NCBI RefSeq assembly: GCF_022682495.2
Contig: NC_071387.1
Location: 198,316,143 to 198,380,142, forward strand
DNA length: 64,000 nt
Reading direction: 5' to 3'
Source: Desmodus rotundus
Taxonomy: Eukaryota; Chordata; Mammalia; Chiroptera; Phyllostomidae
Each line of letters begins with the position of its first letter. The first letter of the stretch is position 1. A model generated the notes under the pieces. That model did not search any database. It was given only the letters and a program-made list of their open reading frames with translations, and was not told where the DNA came from. The position numbers and the translations under genes are program-made. Below are positions 51,801 to 56,726 of the stretch, one piece after another.

Positions 51801-53598
51801 AACCACTCCCCTACCCTAATTATCTCTCAAAAGAACTCTAACAGGCGCTGGGGGCAAAGAGGGAAAACAAGTCCAATTACAACATGTGCACTTGGTAGAT
51901 GAAAAATGCGAACATTCTTGAACTCTGGCCACATTTCAGAAGACTTTCCACTTGCAGTTTAACCTCACTGACGAGGAAAGATTAAAGATCGGTTGCACTT
52001 CAACCAGGGTTCTACCAAAAAAGGCAGAAAGAGAAATTGACTGACCACAGTATTGTCCATGATACTAAAAGGGAAGCCAGCTGAAAATTCAAAATGACCC
52101 TGACTCCTTATCAAGCATTTACAGAGGAAGAGGAAGTGGTTTTTATTTTATTTTAAAATTAGGACTAACAATAAGACCCATTTCAAGAGTACTCTCCACT
52201 GGAAACACACACACACACACACACATTCTGAATTTGAAGATACATACAGGGGGGTCTTACAGACACACTTCCAGATCAAAACCCCCCATCCACAGCCCAC
52301 CCGCCTTTTCTTCACAGAGATGGGAAGACACAGTTTGGTAGTGCTTCTGCACACTGCTGATAAAGTGCTGGAGAGAGGAGCAGAGAACAACTTCAGTAAT
52401 CCAAAATGAGAACGTGTCTAATTTGGCATTTGGATTGGGAGCCATTGCTCAAGAAGCCCTCAGCCTAGCCTATAAATCTCTAGGCCACCTGCTCTCCCAC
52501 CTGCTCTCCTGTGACTGTCCGCCTCAGCCACTGAGCTGGCTTTTCTGATGCTCCTCCAACACTCCAGACTCTTTCCTCTGCCAGTACTACTGTCCCCTCA
52601 GACCCCAAGCACCCTTCAAGTCTTTGCTCAAATGTCATCCGTGCAAGGAGAAAATAGGTGACACTTTCTCCCATGATACTTAGCACCTTCCAATATACAT
52701 ATAGTTCACTTATATCTAATTTATCTATTGTTTACTCCTCTCTCTGCCCCAAAGAAGCTCCAGGAGAGCAGAGATATTTGTTTTGCTCACTGATGTATAT
52801 ATCCCAAGGGTTTAGAACAGTGCCTGGCACAGAGTGGGAACTCAAAAAATATTTTCTGAATGAATGAATGAACTTGACAGTAAAAATCCAGGACGAAAGC
52901 AAGAGGGGGTGGAAAGGGTGACGGTGAATGGGTGAAATGAAAGGAAAGTGACAAACGGGAATTCACCAGGGAGAGGTAAAGACTGGCTGAGGTGGGGGCG
53001 ACCCAGAGTTTCTCTCTGCAGTGCAAATGGGAAGGGAGAGCCGGTGCACAGCATCCCGCCAGCGGCATCAAATAGCTCTCTTCGGAGCAGACAGCTGAGA
53101 CAGGAAAGCGCCCAAGATTCACGAAAAATTCCAAGGACAGGGTAGACCCACCAGGGCGGTAGACTCTGGGCAGGCCCCACTGGAGTCTGGACCACCCAGC
53201 CCTTACCCTCCCGCACTGCCCAGAACCCCAGCTCCTCTACAGTGTACCCAGGGGCGTCGCGGGCCGCTGAACCTACCGGGCTCGGGCCCCTTCACCTGGT
53301 CAACAGGAGGCGGGCCCTGCACTCCGCACCTGCCTGCCCCCTCCCCGGGTCCCCACTCCGACCCACCGGAGGCCCCAGAGCGCCTCTAAGGACCTCATCC
53401 CGCCCGGTTCCCCTCCAGCACACACCCTCCGCCCTCTCCGCGCCGGGGAAGGGGCTCCAGGCACCCCTTGCCCGGGCCGCTCAAGCCAGACGCCCTGCCC
53501 GCGAGGCGTCCCCTCACCTCGGGGCGCACGTACGACACGAAGGAGGGTTTCAGCGCCTTGGTGCCGCCGCCAGCGCCGACTACCGCTTTCCCCAGCAT
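304..53598 (-). CDS. MTMR12: MTMR12 (myotubularin-related protein 12, 3-PAP), complete 16-exon coding region
   Basis: Sixteen exons join into 2241 nt coding for 746 residues plus TGA, about the length I recall for human MTMR12 (747). Join, on the minus strand: 53598-53518, 35494-35434, 32684-32542, 31591-31519, 30682-30552, 29287-29194, 26012-25883, 19618-19543, 13597-13491, 12839-12715, 11229-11151, 9947-9877, 7695-7523, 5288-5121, 4237-4076, 870-304. Order of parts: short N-terminus, PH-GRAM domain (about residues 45-200), phosphatase-like domain (about 205-640), C-terminal tail with a short heptad-like helix (about 658-690). The active-site loop reads VLLLEENASDLC where active myotubularins have VLVHCSDGWDRT, so the nucleophile Cys and the Arg are lost (Glu391, Leu397). 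Family knowledge: this pseudophosphatase binds and stabilises active myotubularins (MTM1, MTMR2) acting on PI3P and PI(3,5)P2 at endosomes. The family and paralog assignment is firm; exact residue comparison with human is from memory. Confidence 0.97.
2065..2215 (-). repeat. MIR-like SINE fragment
   Basis: Contains atgaggaaactaaggcacag then ggttaaataatgagccaagg, the antisense MIR core. Confidence 0.6.
2317..2550. mobile_element. hAT-type non-autonomous DNA transposon (MITE)
   Basis: Ends are inverted repeats: left CAGTGATTTCCAAC, right (reverse complement) CAGCAGTTTCCAAC, 11 of 14 matching. They are flanked by near-identical 8-bp duplications, ccctaagt (2309-2316) and cccaaagt (2551-2558). 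Eight-base duplications and CAG ends are typical of hAT elements. There is no coding capacity. Confidence 0.75.
4076..4237 (-). CDS. MTMR12: MTMR12 exon 15
   Basis: Residues 505-558 (54 codons, phase 0 at both ends). It starts GREGQDAQ and ends QRKGMRLK before GTAAGA. The core LLTVWDWSVQFEPKAQTLL is in the C-terminal part of the phosphatase-like domain. Because it is symmetric, skipping it would keep the frame. Confidence 0.97.
4465..4600 (-). repeat. MIR-like SINE fragment
   Basis: Contains ttttacatctgaggaaactg, then aggcccagaaaac, antisense MIR core. Confidence 0.6.
4846..5020 (+). repeat. MIR-like SINE fragment
   Basis: Contains cactgtgtgaccgagggcga, gttacttatcctctctgagc and gtgctgtgagggttaaatac, in sense MIR order. 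Confidence 0.65.
5121..5288 (-). CDS. MTMR12: MTMR12 exon 14
   Basis: Residues 449-504 (56 codons, phase 0 at both ends). It begins VPVFLLFLDC after cacgtag and ends YQKETNM before GTAAGA. The segment FTETYLTVLSDSLY is conserved across myotubularins. With exon 15 it forms a symmetric pair that could be skipped in frame. Confidence 0.97.
5289..7522 (-). other. MTMR12 intron 13
   Basis: Donor GTGAGT at 7522. It contains an L1-type retrotransposed insertion with target duplication at 5630-5852. The remainder shows no gene or repeat that I can name. Confidence 0.85.
5650..5832 (-). mobile_element. L1-type 3' end with extra 3' sequence, full target duplication
   Basis: An identical 20-bp direct repeat (tcttcttagtcaattttatt) flanks it at 5630-5649 and 5833-5852. 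Read on the minus strand it starts with an about 80-base stretch resembling a bat/laurasiatherian L1 3' end (acaactgtaattgaataac then aataaa). It continues through an A-rich joint into about 90 bases of unrelated AT-rich sequence with AATAAA, then an A-rich tail next to the duplication. Confidence 0.7.
7523..7695 (-). CDS. MTMR12: MTMR12 exon 13 (degenerate P-loop)
   Basis: Residues 391-448. The first codon is split (G in exon 12, AG here) and gives Glu391, at the position of the catalytic Cys of active myotubularins. It reads EENASDLCCLVSSLVQVMMD, then QSLIQKEWVMGGHCFLDR, the segment following the P-loop in the family, and ends DKEE before GTGAGT. The Arg of CX5R is replaced by Leu397. Confidence 0.97.
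7696..9876 (-). other. MTMR12 intron 12
   Basis: Donor GTAACG at 9876, acceptor AG at 7697-7696. A short CA run lies near 8650-8661 and an L2-like 3' end near 9030-9115. The open frames at 7901-8307 have no family resemblance. Confidence 0.83.
9877..9947 (-). CDS. MTMR12: MTMR12 exon 12
   Basis: Residues 367-390 plus one base. It reads RRCLKKAIEIIECLEAQ then SVNVLLL, the beta strand leading into the dead P-loop. The acceptor is catctag, the donor GTAACG. Confidence 0.96.
9948..11150 (-). other. MTMR12 intron 11
   Basis: Donor GTATTT at 11150. No gene or repeat is recognised in it. Confidence 0.83.
11151..11229 (-). CDS. MTMR12: MTMR12 exon 11
   Basis: Residues 341-366 plus two bases: DNSTEFWDTDIKW, then FSLLESSSWLDII. 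It follows a C-rich acceptor tract (ttccccccag). The W-x(5)-W-x(7)-W pattern belongs to the myotubularin phosphatase-like fold. Confidence 0.96.
11230..12714 (-). other. MTMR12 intron 10
   Basis: Donor GTGAGT at 12714. It holds an L2-like end near 11900-11990 and an AT-rich TA/CA tract near 12240-12297. Short open frames at 12377-12735 overlap in several frames and look like chance. Confidence 0.83.
12715..12839 (-). CDS. MTMR12: MTMR12 exon 10
   Basis: Residues 299 (split) to 340 plus one base. It contains IYRIIHRPPYEIV and LSSNFVSLQDIQTAYSKF, both in the phosphatase-like domain. The acceptor is atgcctag, the donor GTGAGT. Confidence 0.97.
12840..13490 (-). other. MTMR12 intron 9
   Basis: The donor is GTCAGT at 13490, a GTC donor unlike the other fourteen. 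The region at about 13100-13260 resembles an old L1 fragment, weakly. Nothing else is seen. Confidence 0.8.
13491..13597 (-). CDS. MTMR12: MTMR12 exon 9
   Basis: Residues 264-298 plus two bases: IWCWSYHNGCALLKM, then SALPKEQDDSILQIQKSF. It begins after a strong tract (tctccctgcag). The pattern PxWxWxxxNGxxL is a myotubularin hallmark upstream of the catalytic region. Confidence 0.97.
13890..14000 (-). repeat. MIR-like SINE fragment
   Basis: Contains aactcatttaattctcactc and agaaactgaggcttagagag. Confidence 0.55.
16660..16765 (+). mobile_element. Old L1M 3' UTR fragment
   Basis: It contains tgttctggaactaggtagtg, gttgcacaagattgtgaata and ggtaaattttatgttctgtg, the usual L1M 3' UTR run. Confidence 0.6.
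17140..18629 (+). mobile_element. Old hAT (Charlie-like) DNA transposon with transposase remnant
   Basis: The ends CAGTGATTCTCAAAG and (reverse complement) CAATAGTTCTCAGAC are inverted. The flanks ttctaaaa (17132-17139) and ctctaaat (18630-18637) match in 6 of 8 bases. An open segment at 18087-18305 reads FPKYVSVRLDFSSCTSSKA, resembling the hAT C-terminal dimerisation region (FPTTYLCEAGFSS in related elements). The rest of the transposase frame is broken. A SINE is nested at 17808-17942. Confidence 0.75.
17808..17942 (-). mobile_element. tRNA-derived SINE (Ves-like), short and diverged
   Basis: It ends in 'ggccagggc', the reverse complement of the gccctggcc head, has an agagaaagagagg tract and a tttattta end. 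It sits within the hAT element, so it is the younger insertion. Confidence 0.75.
19543..19618 (-). CDS. MTMR12: MTMR12 exon 8
   Basis: Residues 238 (split Arg) to 263: RLPAYFVVPTPLPEENVSRF, then QGHGIP. This matches the family pattern YPxxxVVP...F..GRxPV, with HGIP in place of the usual RxPV. The exon ends in phase 0 at GTAAGT. Confidence 0.97.
19780..20205. repeat. Two MIR-like fragments in opposite orientations
   Basis: Sense copy at about 19780-19885 (gagttcaaatcctagctatg ... cttctctgggtcagctctct). Antisense copy at about 20015-20205 (gccagactctgttctaatta ... gataaggaaactgagacaca). Confidence 0.6.
20962..21191 (+). mobile_element. Ves-type SINE
   Basis: The head is gcccaaccagtgtggcccag, followed by ggtcagggcacacgcctggg, a pyrimidine-rich tctctctcacaccgatgttt section and an A-rich tail. 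Flanks aaagagccctt (20951-20961) and aaagagtcctt (21192-21202) are an 11-bp target duplication with one mismatch. Confidence 0.88.
21621..22060. mobile_element. MER5-like hAT fragments
   Basis: gtcagtggctctcaaactca and ttaaatcacatggtaagatt followed by ccaggctccaccccagaact resemble MER5A. A second diverged stretch with ggcttgttctacaaagttgg follows at about 21940-22060. Confidence 0.5.
22269..22320. repeat. A-run plus GGAA microsatellite
   Basis: About 15 A residues followed by several ggaa units and a purine-rich G tract. Confidence 0.85.
23490..24457 (-). mobile_element. Tigger-like (pogo/Tc1-mariner class) DNA transposon remnant, interrupted
   Basis: The left part carries cagtggatgcctgagaccac. 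The right part holds gaagtttaatttataagtta, aaaatatcttattgtactgt and an end ccatggataagggaagacta, all typical of Tigger/MER-type mammalian elements as I recall them. It is split by the insertion at 23569-23892. No transposase frame survives. Confidence 0.6.
23569..23892 (+). mobile_element. Unclassified short terminal-inverted-repeat element, copy 1 (324 bp)
   Basis: The left end TTTGCCGTGTAG and right end (reverse complement) TTTTGCCACGTG are inverted. The start contains gtccaaatttttgaggg and a cattacacatgggta section. It interrupts the Tigger-like element. TAC lies on both sides (23566-23568, 23893-23895) and may be part of the target duplication. The interior is AT-rich and has no open frame. 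Confidence 0.55.
24560..25075 (+). repeat. L2 LINE fragment
   Basis: Contains cttctgctcaaactcctcct near the start, and ends agcacggagtaggcactcag with a gaataaatgaa end, typical of an L2 3' end. Confidence 0.65.
24657..24706. repeat. 25-bp tandem duplication
   Basis: ctccctgatctcacctccca and its neighbour ctccctgacctcacctccca are successive 25-bp units with one difference. Confidence 0.85.
25250..25860 (+). mobile_element. Old L1M 3' end
   Basis: The order of phrases (tagcagctccactccttggc, gcattagtcataatggcc, gaacgtccatcggctgatga, gtggttgcctagggctgggg, ttgcacaactgtgtgaatat) is that of L1M ORF2/3' UTR in the sense direction. It ends in an A-rich stretch. Confidence 0.75.
25883..26012 (-). CDS. 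MTMR12: MTMR12 exon 7
   Basis: Residues 195 (split) to 237 plus two bases. It reads ATNPKSRTVMFDTLEDWCWE, then LERTRGNMKYKAVSANEGYR. It joins the end of the PH-GRAM region to the phosphatase-like domain. The acceptor is ttgctag, the donor GTAAGA. Confidence 0.97.
26885..27055 (-). repeat. MIR SINE fragment
   Basis: Contains gtgtgctaggcactgttctg, caaatgactcgcccaagatc and agagctggaattcaaaccta. Confidence 0.7.
27790..27960 (-). repeat. MIR-like SINE fragment
   Basis: Contains acaacagaggccctaaggtc, then acacagctactaagcaactg. Confidence 0.5.
28170..28290 (+). repeat. L2 LINE 3' end
   Basis: Contains gagggcacggacttagtcct, acagcaagcattcgacaagt and a tttactgaataag end. Confidence 0.6.
28640..28850 (-). 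repeat. MIR SINE fragment
   Basis: Contains cattttacagatgaagaaac, tgagacacagg and tgctcaaggccacacagcta. Confidence 0.7.
29194..29287 (-). CDS. MTMR12: MTMR12 exon 6
   Basis: Residues 164-194 plus one base: IVSGIIHHTLAPKLLKRLFL, then FSYAAAVQSST. It forms the end of the PH-GRAM domain. The exon 6/7 joint looks variable relative to the human protein as I remember it. Confidence 0.96.
29288..30551 (-). other. MTMR12 intron 5
   Basis: Donor GTAACT at 30551. I see no gene or clear repeat. Open frames at 29996-30388 overlap on both strands and look like chance. Confidence 0.8.
30552..30682 (-). CDS. MTMR12: MTMR12 exon 5
   Basis: Residues 120 (split Val) to 163: VFDEKKKTLFGQLKKYPEKL, then IIHCKDLRVFHFCLRY and TKEEEVKR. 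The IxCKDLRxxxF segment is the conserved core of the PH-GRAM domain. The exon ends in phase 0 at GTAACT. Confidence 0.97.
30683..31518 (-). other. MTMR12 intron 4
   Basis: Donor GTAAGT at 31518. It holds a MIR-like fragment near 31305-31430, a small CCCAGG repeat (30828-30851) and a short perfect inverted repeat (30781-30800). Confidence 0.82.
31305..31430 (+). repeat. MIR-like SINE fragment
   Basis: Contains gttctaagttcaagtccgag and aagccacttcatatatcaac, in sense MIR order. Confidence 0.5.
31519..31591 (-). CDS. MTMR12: MTMR12 exon 4
   Basis: Residues 96-119 plus one base: ETQFKNKVIGENDITLHCVD, then QIYG. It is part of the PH-GRAM domain. The acceptor is cttctag, the donor GTAAGT. Confidence 0.97.
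31592..32541 (-). other. MTMR12 intron 3
   Basis: Donor GTATGT at 32541. I see no gene or repeat that I can name. Confidence 0.8.
32542..32684 (-). CDS. MTMR12: MTMR12 exon 3
   Basis: Residues 48 (split Gly) to 95: GEQLLCEASTVLKYVQEDSC, then GIYGRLVCTDFKIAFLGSDE. The LPGE..L and G.L..TDFKI.F patterns are the start of the PH-GRAM domain. The exon ends in phase 0 before GTATGT. Confidence 0.97.
33282..33297. repeat. 16-base G run
   Basis: An uninterrupted poly-G run in intron 2, preceded by other G-rich blocks (33251-33272). Confidence 0.9.
34356..34584 (+). mobile_element. Ves-type SINE
   Basis: The head is ggcctggctggtgtaactca, with cagtcagggcacatgcctgg, a ctctctcccTCC tract and a gtcctcaggtgaggataaat tail with a TAAA repeat. 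This is the best preserved bat SINE 3' end in the window. Confidence 0.88.
35434..35494 (-). CDS. MTMR12: MTMR12 exon 2
   Basis: Residues 28-47 plus one base: EIHTNEKEVTEKEVTLHLLP. It was found by the need to join exon 1 (RPE) to exon 3 (GEQLL) and fits exactly, with acceptor cttttag and donor GTAACA. It is too short to appear as a long open frame. Confidence 0.96.
36737..36830 (+). mobile_element. MER5-like hAT fragment
   Basis: gacagtgcttctcagccttg ... actacctggggagcctgtga resembles the start of a MER5-type element. It is short and directly left of the unclassified element at 36838. Confidence 0.4.
36838..36982 (-). mobile_element. Unclassified short terminal-inverted-repeat element, copy 2 (145 bp)
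   Basis: Read on the minus strand it shares with copy 1 the start ATTTTGC, gcccaaatttttgaggg, a gacatgggtg section, gtgtatagtgcac and the inverted end ggcaaaat. Much of the interior of copy 1 is absent. No target duplication is evident. Confidence 0.5.
38100..38750 (+). repeat. L2 LINE fragment
   Basis: Contains cacctggagcaccgccatag, tctttgagggcaggcatttt and ctcagtaaaggctcaaaagg, in L2 order. A T run at 38657-38669 lies within it. Confidence 0.6.
40280..40420 (-). repeat. MIR-like SINE fragment
   Basis: Contains gtctcatttaatcgtcaaaa and gagagatggggacagtgaag. Confidence 0.5.
42330..42460 (-). repeat. MIR-like SINE fragment
   Basis: Contains cctgtaaggtatttccgtcc and gattaaatgatgtgcctggg. Confidence 0.5.
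42480..42960 (-). mobile_element. Old L1 3' region, antisense, split by a SINE
   Basis: aagagataattcacctattt, caattcagtggtgtttagta and ttttagaacatttcatcacg precede the SINE at 42635. ggtacccgttagcactcatg and cccccagccccgggcaacta follow it. Together they match the familiar antisense L1M pattern (cagtggtttttagtatattc ... cccctggcaaccact). Confidence 0.7.
42635..42856 (+). mobile_element. Ves-type SINE
   Basis: The head is gccctggctggtgtggctca, with an intact-looking tRNA-like B box (ggttcaattccc) and a tail of ctctctaaaaataaataaat. It is inserted in an old L1 3'-end tract that resumes after it. Confidence 0.9.
43223..43451 (-). mobile_element. Ves-type SINE
   Basis: Reverse orientation: a T/A-rich start, a purine-rich gggaagggagggagaaagag tract, acattgatgtgagaaagaaa, and ccacactggtcagggc at the end. 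Confidence 0.88.
43903..44113 (+). mobile_element. Ves-type SINE, diverged head
   Basis: It has ggtcagggcacatgcctggg, a tttctccctcccttcccctc tract and ctctctaaaaataaa. The first 20-30 bases of the tRNA-like head are degraded, so the left edge is approximate. Confidence 0.82.
44920..45125 (-). repeat. MIR SINE fragment
   Basis: Contains gtatgccaggtactgtgtca, aggaaactgaggctcagaga and cacacagctagcaagtagca. Confidence 0.75.
45840..45960 (+). repeat. L2 LINE 3' end
   Basis: Contains cacagtgcttagcaaatggt followed by aggtatgcaatgagtaac. Confidence 0.55.
48018..48272 (+). other. Unrecognised 84-codon open frame, possible retrocopy
   Basis: It starts MLMAAGDGSRALKECLA and ends with a basic run (CRRKRKQERKSGSF). 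It is more GC-rich than the intron around it. Downstream are aataaa near 48335 and a short A-rich run near 48362, as in a decayed retrocopy. I do not recognise the family. It may be no gene at all. Confidence 0.3.
48800..49020 (+). repeat. MIR SINE fragment
   Basis: Contains gacagccctagcttaaaccc, cacttctttgggtctcactt and gaaatgagctaagcacagtt, in sense order. Confidence 0.65.
49419..49637 (-). mobile_element. Ves-type SINE
   Basis: It starts with tttatttgtttatttttttag, then a purine-rich gagaaagagagggagagaaa tract and ggttgcctctcac, and ends ccaaccaatcagga. The head is diverged. Confidence 0.85.
50352..50550 (+). mobile_element. Ves-type SINE
   Basis: The head is gccctggctggtgtggctca with a short deletion after cagtgg, then ggttcgattcccagtcagga. 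Flanks aataagcttatt (50340-50351) and aataagtttatt (50551-50562) match in 11 of 12 bases and mark the target duplication. Confidence 0.9.
52205..52224. repeat. CA microsatellite
   Basis: Ten AC units in intron 1. Confidence 0.9.
52480..52870 (+). repeat. L2 LINE 3' end
   Basis: Contains caagtctttgctcaaatgtc, ccaggagagcagagatattt, acagtgcctggcacagagtg and a tgaatgaatgaa tail. Confidence 0.7.
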
Positions 53599-53890
53599 AC
53601 CACCGCCCTGGGAAGCAGCGACGCGCCGGAATAGAGGTGGCCGCTCGGACTACGGCAGCGGCGGCGGCGGCCACCAGCACAGGCGGCTGGGGCTCCGCCC
53701 ATCCCTAGGGCCGCGACGGCCACGGCACCGCCCGCATCCGGCTCCGCCGCTGACACCACTCGCTCCGCCCACTCCTCGCGCGTTGGGAGACTGGGGCCGG
53801 AGGCCACGCCCTCCCACTCACGACAGGCGAGTCTGACTGGCGGAGATTCGCTGTTTGAGATAGGCTCTATTTCACCCTCCTGCAGCAAAG
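53240..53890 (-). promoter_or_regulatory. CpG island spanning MTMR12 exon 1, 5' UTR and core promoter
   Basis: This stretch is dense in CpG, unlike all of the window around it. Upstream of the ATG, GC-box cores (ccgccc) occur near 53694-53700, 53737-53743 and 53764-53770, and an ETS-like CCGGAA lies at about 53627-53632. No TATA box is seen. The exact transcription start is not visible from sequence; it is inferred to be within about 250 bases above 53598. Confidence 0.8.
53518..53598 (-). CDS. MTMR12: MTMR12 exon 1 coding part
   Basis: Residues 1-27, starting MLGKAVVGAGGGTKALKPSF and ending VSYVRPE before GTGAGG. The start fits the N-terminus of the human protein as I recall it, with Gly-rich and basic residues. 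It has G at -3 but C at +4, so the Kozak context is moderate. It lies in the CpG-rich region. Confidence 0.96.
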
Positions 53891-54030
53891 CCCGCCCCCC
53901 TGCGTTCTCTGATTGGCCATGCTTCTTCAGGAATGAACCTGGAGAGACGTTTTCTCTGCCAATCTAGAGAGCGTTTCCTCCGGACTCCTCGGCGATTGGA
54001 TAGCAAATATGTCTCCGTCGTCCAATGATC
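53885..54030. promoter_or_regulatory. Cluster of four CCAAT boxes upstream of MTMR12
   Basis: ATTGG occurs on the plus strand at 53912-53916 and 53995-53999 (CCAAT on the MTMR12 strand). CCAAT occurs on the plus strand at 53959-53963 and 54022-54026. Four NF-Y type boxes in both orientations within 115 bases, 310-430 bases from the ATG, suggest a regulatory cluster. Confidence 0.6.
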
Positions 54031-54658
54031 CTGCGGGAACTAAGTTGTGAGCAGTTCAAGGCGTTCTTTCCTAGTCGTTTTGGAATAAAACTTCCCAAAA
54101 GTATGATATGCCGACTCTCCCCCTATGAGTTCCAAATCCACATTAAAGACATTCACCTTTATTATTTTAAATGTGGGGAAAAAAAGAGATAAACCAAGTG
54201 TTAACAGGCGTTTAGTAATAGGTTTGATGTTTGATTATAAAGGGTCTGGCCTATCTCATTCTCCAAGTTTTTGTTTCTTTGTGTTTCTGACAATTATCAA
54301 AAGCCCTCAAGAGACTTCTCTTACCCACTCTCCCAGGTTACCGATAAAACCCCATTTTTAGTGAAGATTGCAAAGAAAATTCATTTAAATAACACATTTG
54401 GCCCAAGCATTGTTAGATACAGATGAATAATACAGGACACAGCTTTCAAGAAATTTAGTCTTGTGGAAAACACTAATAAGTATTTGCAGTTAATTCTTTT
54501 CTGTGTCAGGAACTAATGCTCTTACCCTCTTCATTCCCCCCTCACTGCTCCTCCCAAGATGCTCCAAATAAACATAAAACCTAAGTGATAAAGAATGAAC
54601 TTGATTTTGCAAACACAGTTTCAGGACAAGTCCTGTAGCCTCGTTACCAAATCTTGAA

Positions 54659-55096
54659 TGCCGGGTTCTTGAGTCTCAATGCCACAGAAATGAGCGCTGG
54701 ACTCAGTACAAGGTCAAGCAGACAGTTTATTGGCTTATATCAGGGCCTTGAGGAGGTTGTACGGCTTGGGAATGAGGAGGAGGTAGGTCAGTTGTCCCTA
54801 GATTGTCATCTGATGGCAGTTGAACCTGGGGTAGTCACAAGATGTTTTCCATAGTCAGTGGACCAGCCAAAGGGTCTGTAAAATAATGCTTGTGCAAATA
54901 TTCTAGTTACTATTTAATTGACAAAACAACTATGTTGCAGATCATGATGTTAAGGAAGGATGTTATCCTCATATATTCTTTCCTTTAAGGATGTGGCTAG
55001 GTTAATTTTAACTATGGAATTTTGTTGAAAGCAAGGAGTCATAGCCTCTAAGATGGAGTTCTTTCTGTCAAGATGGAGTCCCATGTTAGCCCTACA
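54659..55096 (-). mobile_element. Probable solo LTR of an endogenous retrovirus (class I like)
   Basis: On the minus strand it begins TGTAGGG and ends ACCCGGCA. It has a TATA-like gatataagcc followed closely by aataaactgtctgcttga (poly-A signal plus a GT-rich stretch) near the 3' end, and a repeated aagatggagt motif at its start. This is the layout of a gammaretrovirus-like LTR. There is no internal coding sequence next to it, and no target duplication is visible at these edges. Confidence 0.6.
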
Positions 55097-55179
55097 CTGT
55101 CTCAGCCTCATTTCCAACTACTGTGCCATCGTTAAGTCTATCCAGTTTTCAGTGCTGCAGCCACTGCTGAGCTGCATTA

Positions 55180-55300
55180 TCCCCGTTTTAAATGAGAAGA
55201 CAGATGCAAGTAATTTGCCCAGGTCGCAGAGCTAGTCACTGACAGAGCTGGATTCCGTCCCAGGTTTGTGTGAGACCAAAGCCCATGTTCTCAACATTAT
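55180..55300 (-). repeat. MIR-like SINE fragment
   Basis: Contains taatttgcccaggtcgcaga and cagagctggattccgtccca. Confidence 0.55.
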
Positions 55301-56259
55301 AATTACCCAGATTAGGAAGGATCACAGTGAAAGTGTCAATTCTACGTGTGAAGCCCAAGTCAAGCTTCATCAAGAAAGATGCTCCGTAAGGAGGTGTTGA
55401 AGAATGAAATTATGTGTTGGGACAAATCATATCCCACTTTATATTTCATAAGTTTTTACTTTTCATTGTGAAAAGGCAGGGCAGATTTTCACACCCTGAG
55501 CAAATGTTTACTTCCTTTTCAAAGAACTCCATGATCCTCCACCATAGTCAATGTGTTAGTGTGGGTACCTACGGTCAGGACTGGCTCCTTCAGTAGGAAA
55601 CTAGTTCAGTCACACAGGGCCCACACTTAGAAGGGCTTGGTGTTTAATGCTCCAAGGTTGCGGCCTTGAAATTCTGAATCATTTTCTCTCTCAGTTCATG
55701 GTTTTTGAGTGAAATGTTATGGGACAACGGAGCAAGCCTGGGGGTTGGAAGCCTCAGCTCCTGCGAAGTGCCACTTCCCATCCTTTCCCCACCACCTCTC
55801 AGGTGCCCACCAGGCCCTGGCACCTTGGTCCTCCCCAGCCAAACCTAGTGTGCTGCCTCCCTCTGTGAGGACAGCAGCCAGACCTCATTGCCCAGGAAGG
55901 ATAAGGGAGGAATCTCGTGTTCTTCTACCGCCATCCACTCCGCGCCCCCTGAGTGCCGGGGCATCAACTAGGAGATGATCAGGGTCAGGTACAGTCCCCC
56001 AGTTCATTCCTGCATCTCTGAGTGAGATAAGCAGCCACGCCTGCCCTAGGCTGGCAGCACCACGGCGACTGCCGGAGCCTCTCGCCCACCCCCACTCAGA
56101 TACTTAGTGTGGCCAGGCTCGTAGGCTCCAATCTCTCAGGGGTCACCCATATCCTGTGGGGAGGGAATTGAGTTGTCTGCCCTGGGACAGGACCCCACAT
56201 TTTCATGTTGCACTGGGTCCTGCAAATCATGCAGCAGGCCTTGCCCATTCCTTTTATCT

Positions 56260-56430
56260 GTGTTCTTGGACAAGTTACTTCACCTCTCTCTGCCTCCGTT
56301 TCTATCTAGGATGATAGAAGCAACGATGATAATTACCTCGTGGTTGGGGACTGTTTTGAAGATTAAACAAGGTATCCAGGTGATGCCTAGTAGGCAGCAA
56401 GAACTAAGTAGGTGTTGGCTGCCTTTAGTA
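56260..56430 (+). repeat. MIR SINE fragment
   Basis: Contains ttggacaagttacttcacct, ctctctgcctccgtttctat and ctaagtaggtgttggctgcc. Confidence 0.65.
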
Positions 56431-56726
56431 CAATCCCACCAAGCAGGACATAATTTACTCCTTCTCCCAGACTGTAGAAAGAGAAGCAAAATGACTTCTC
56501 CCAATAATCAGCTTTGGGACTTTGTTAAGCAAAGAGGTTTTGTTTGCTTGCTTTGTTTTTAACTTCTGCCCCAATCCTTGGACTAGAGATAATGGCTTTT
56601 ATTTCTAATCCGTCATACCAACTTTCCTTCCCTTCAAACCATCTGCCTTGTAATAATGACTTTATCCTGCTCTTCAGCATCCAGTTGTTCTGCATTGTGA
56701 TGAGTCTGGAACAAGTGAAGAAAGAT

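Larger units (their letters stand above)
35495..53517 (-). other. MTMR12 intron 1 (18.0 kb)
   Basis: Donor GTGAGG at 53517, acceptor AG at 35496-35495. It holds MIR and L2 fragments, an inverted copy of the unclassified short element (36838-36982), Ves-type SINEs at about 42635, 43223, 43903, 49419 and 50352, an old L1 3'-end tract split by a SINE (about 42480-42960), an unrecognised 84-codon open frame at 48018-48272 and a CA microsatellite (52205-52224). Confidence 0.85.

Noticed and set aside
304..53598. MTMR10 or MTMR11 as the identity of the gene
   Set aside because: These are also dead myotubularins, but the N-terminus MLGK, the C-terminus FVDLGDV and the LLLEENASDLC loop fit MTMR12 as I know it throughout all 16 exons.
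53242..53888. Several long open frames on both strands in the CpG island
   Set aside because: CpG-rich sequence lacks stop codons by chance. Only the short MLGKAVV start with a proper donor joins to the rest of a gene.
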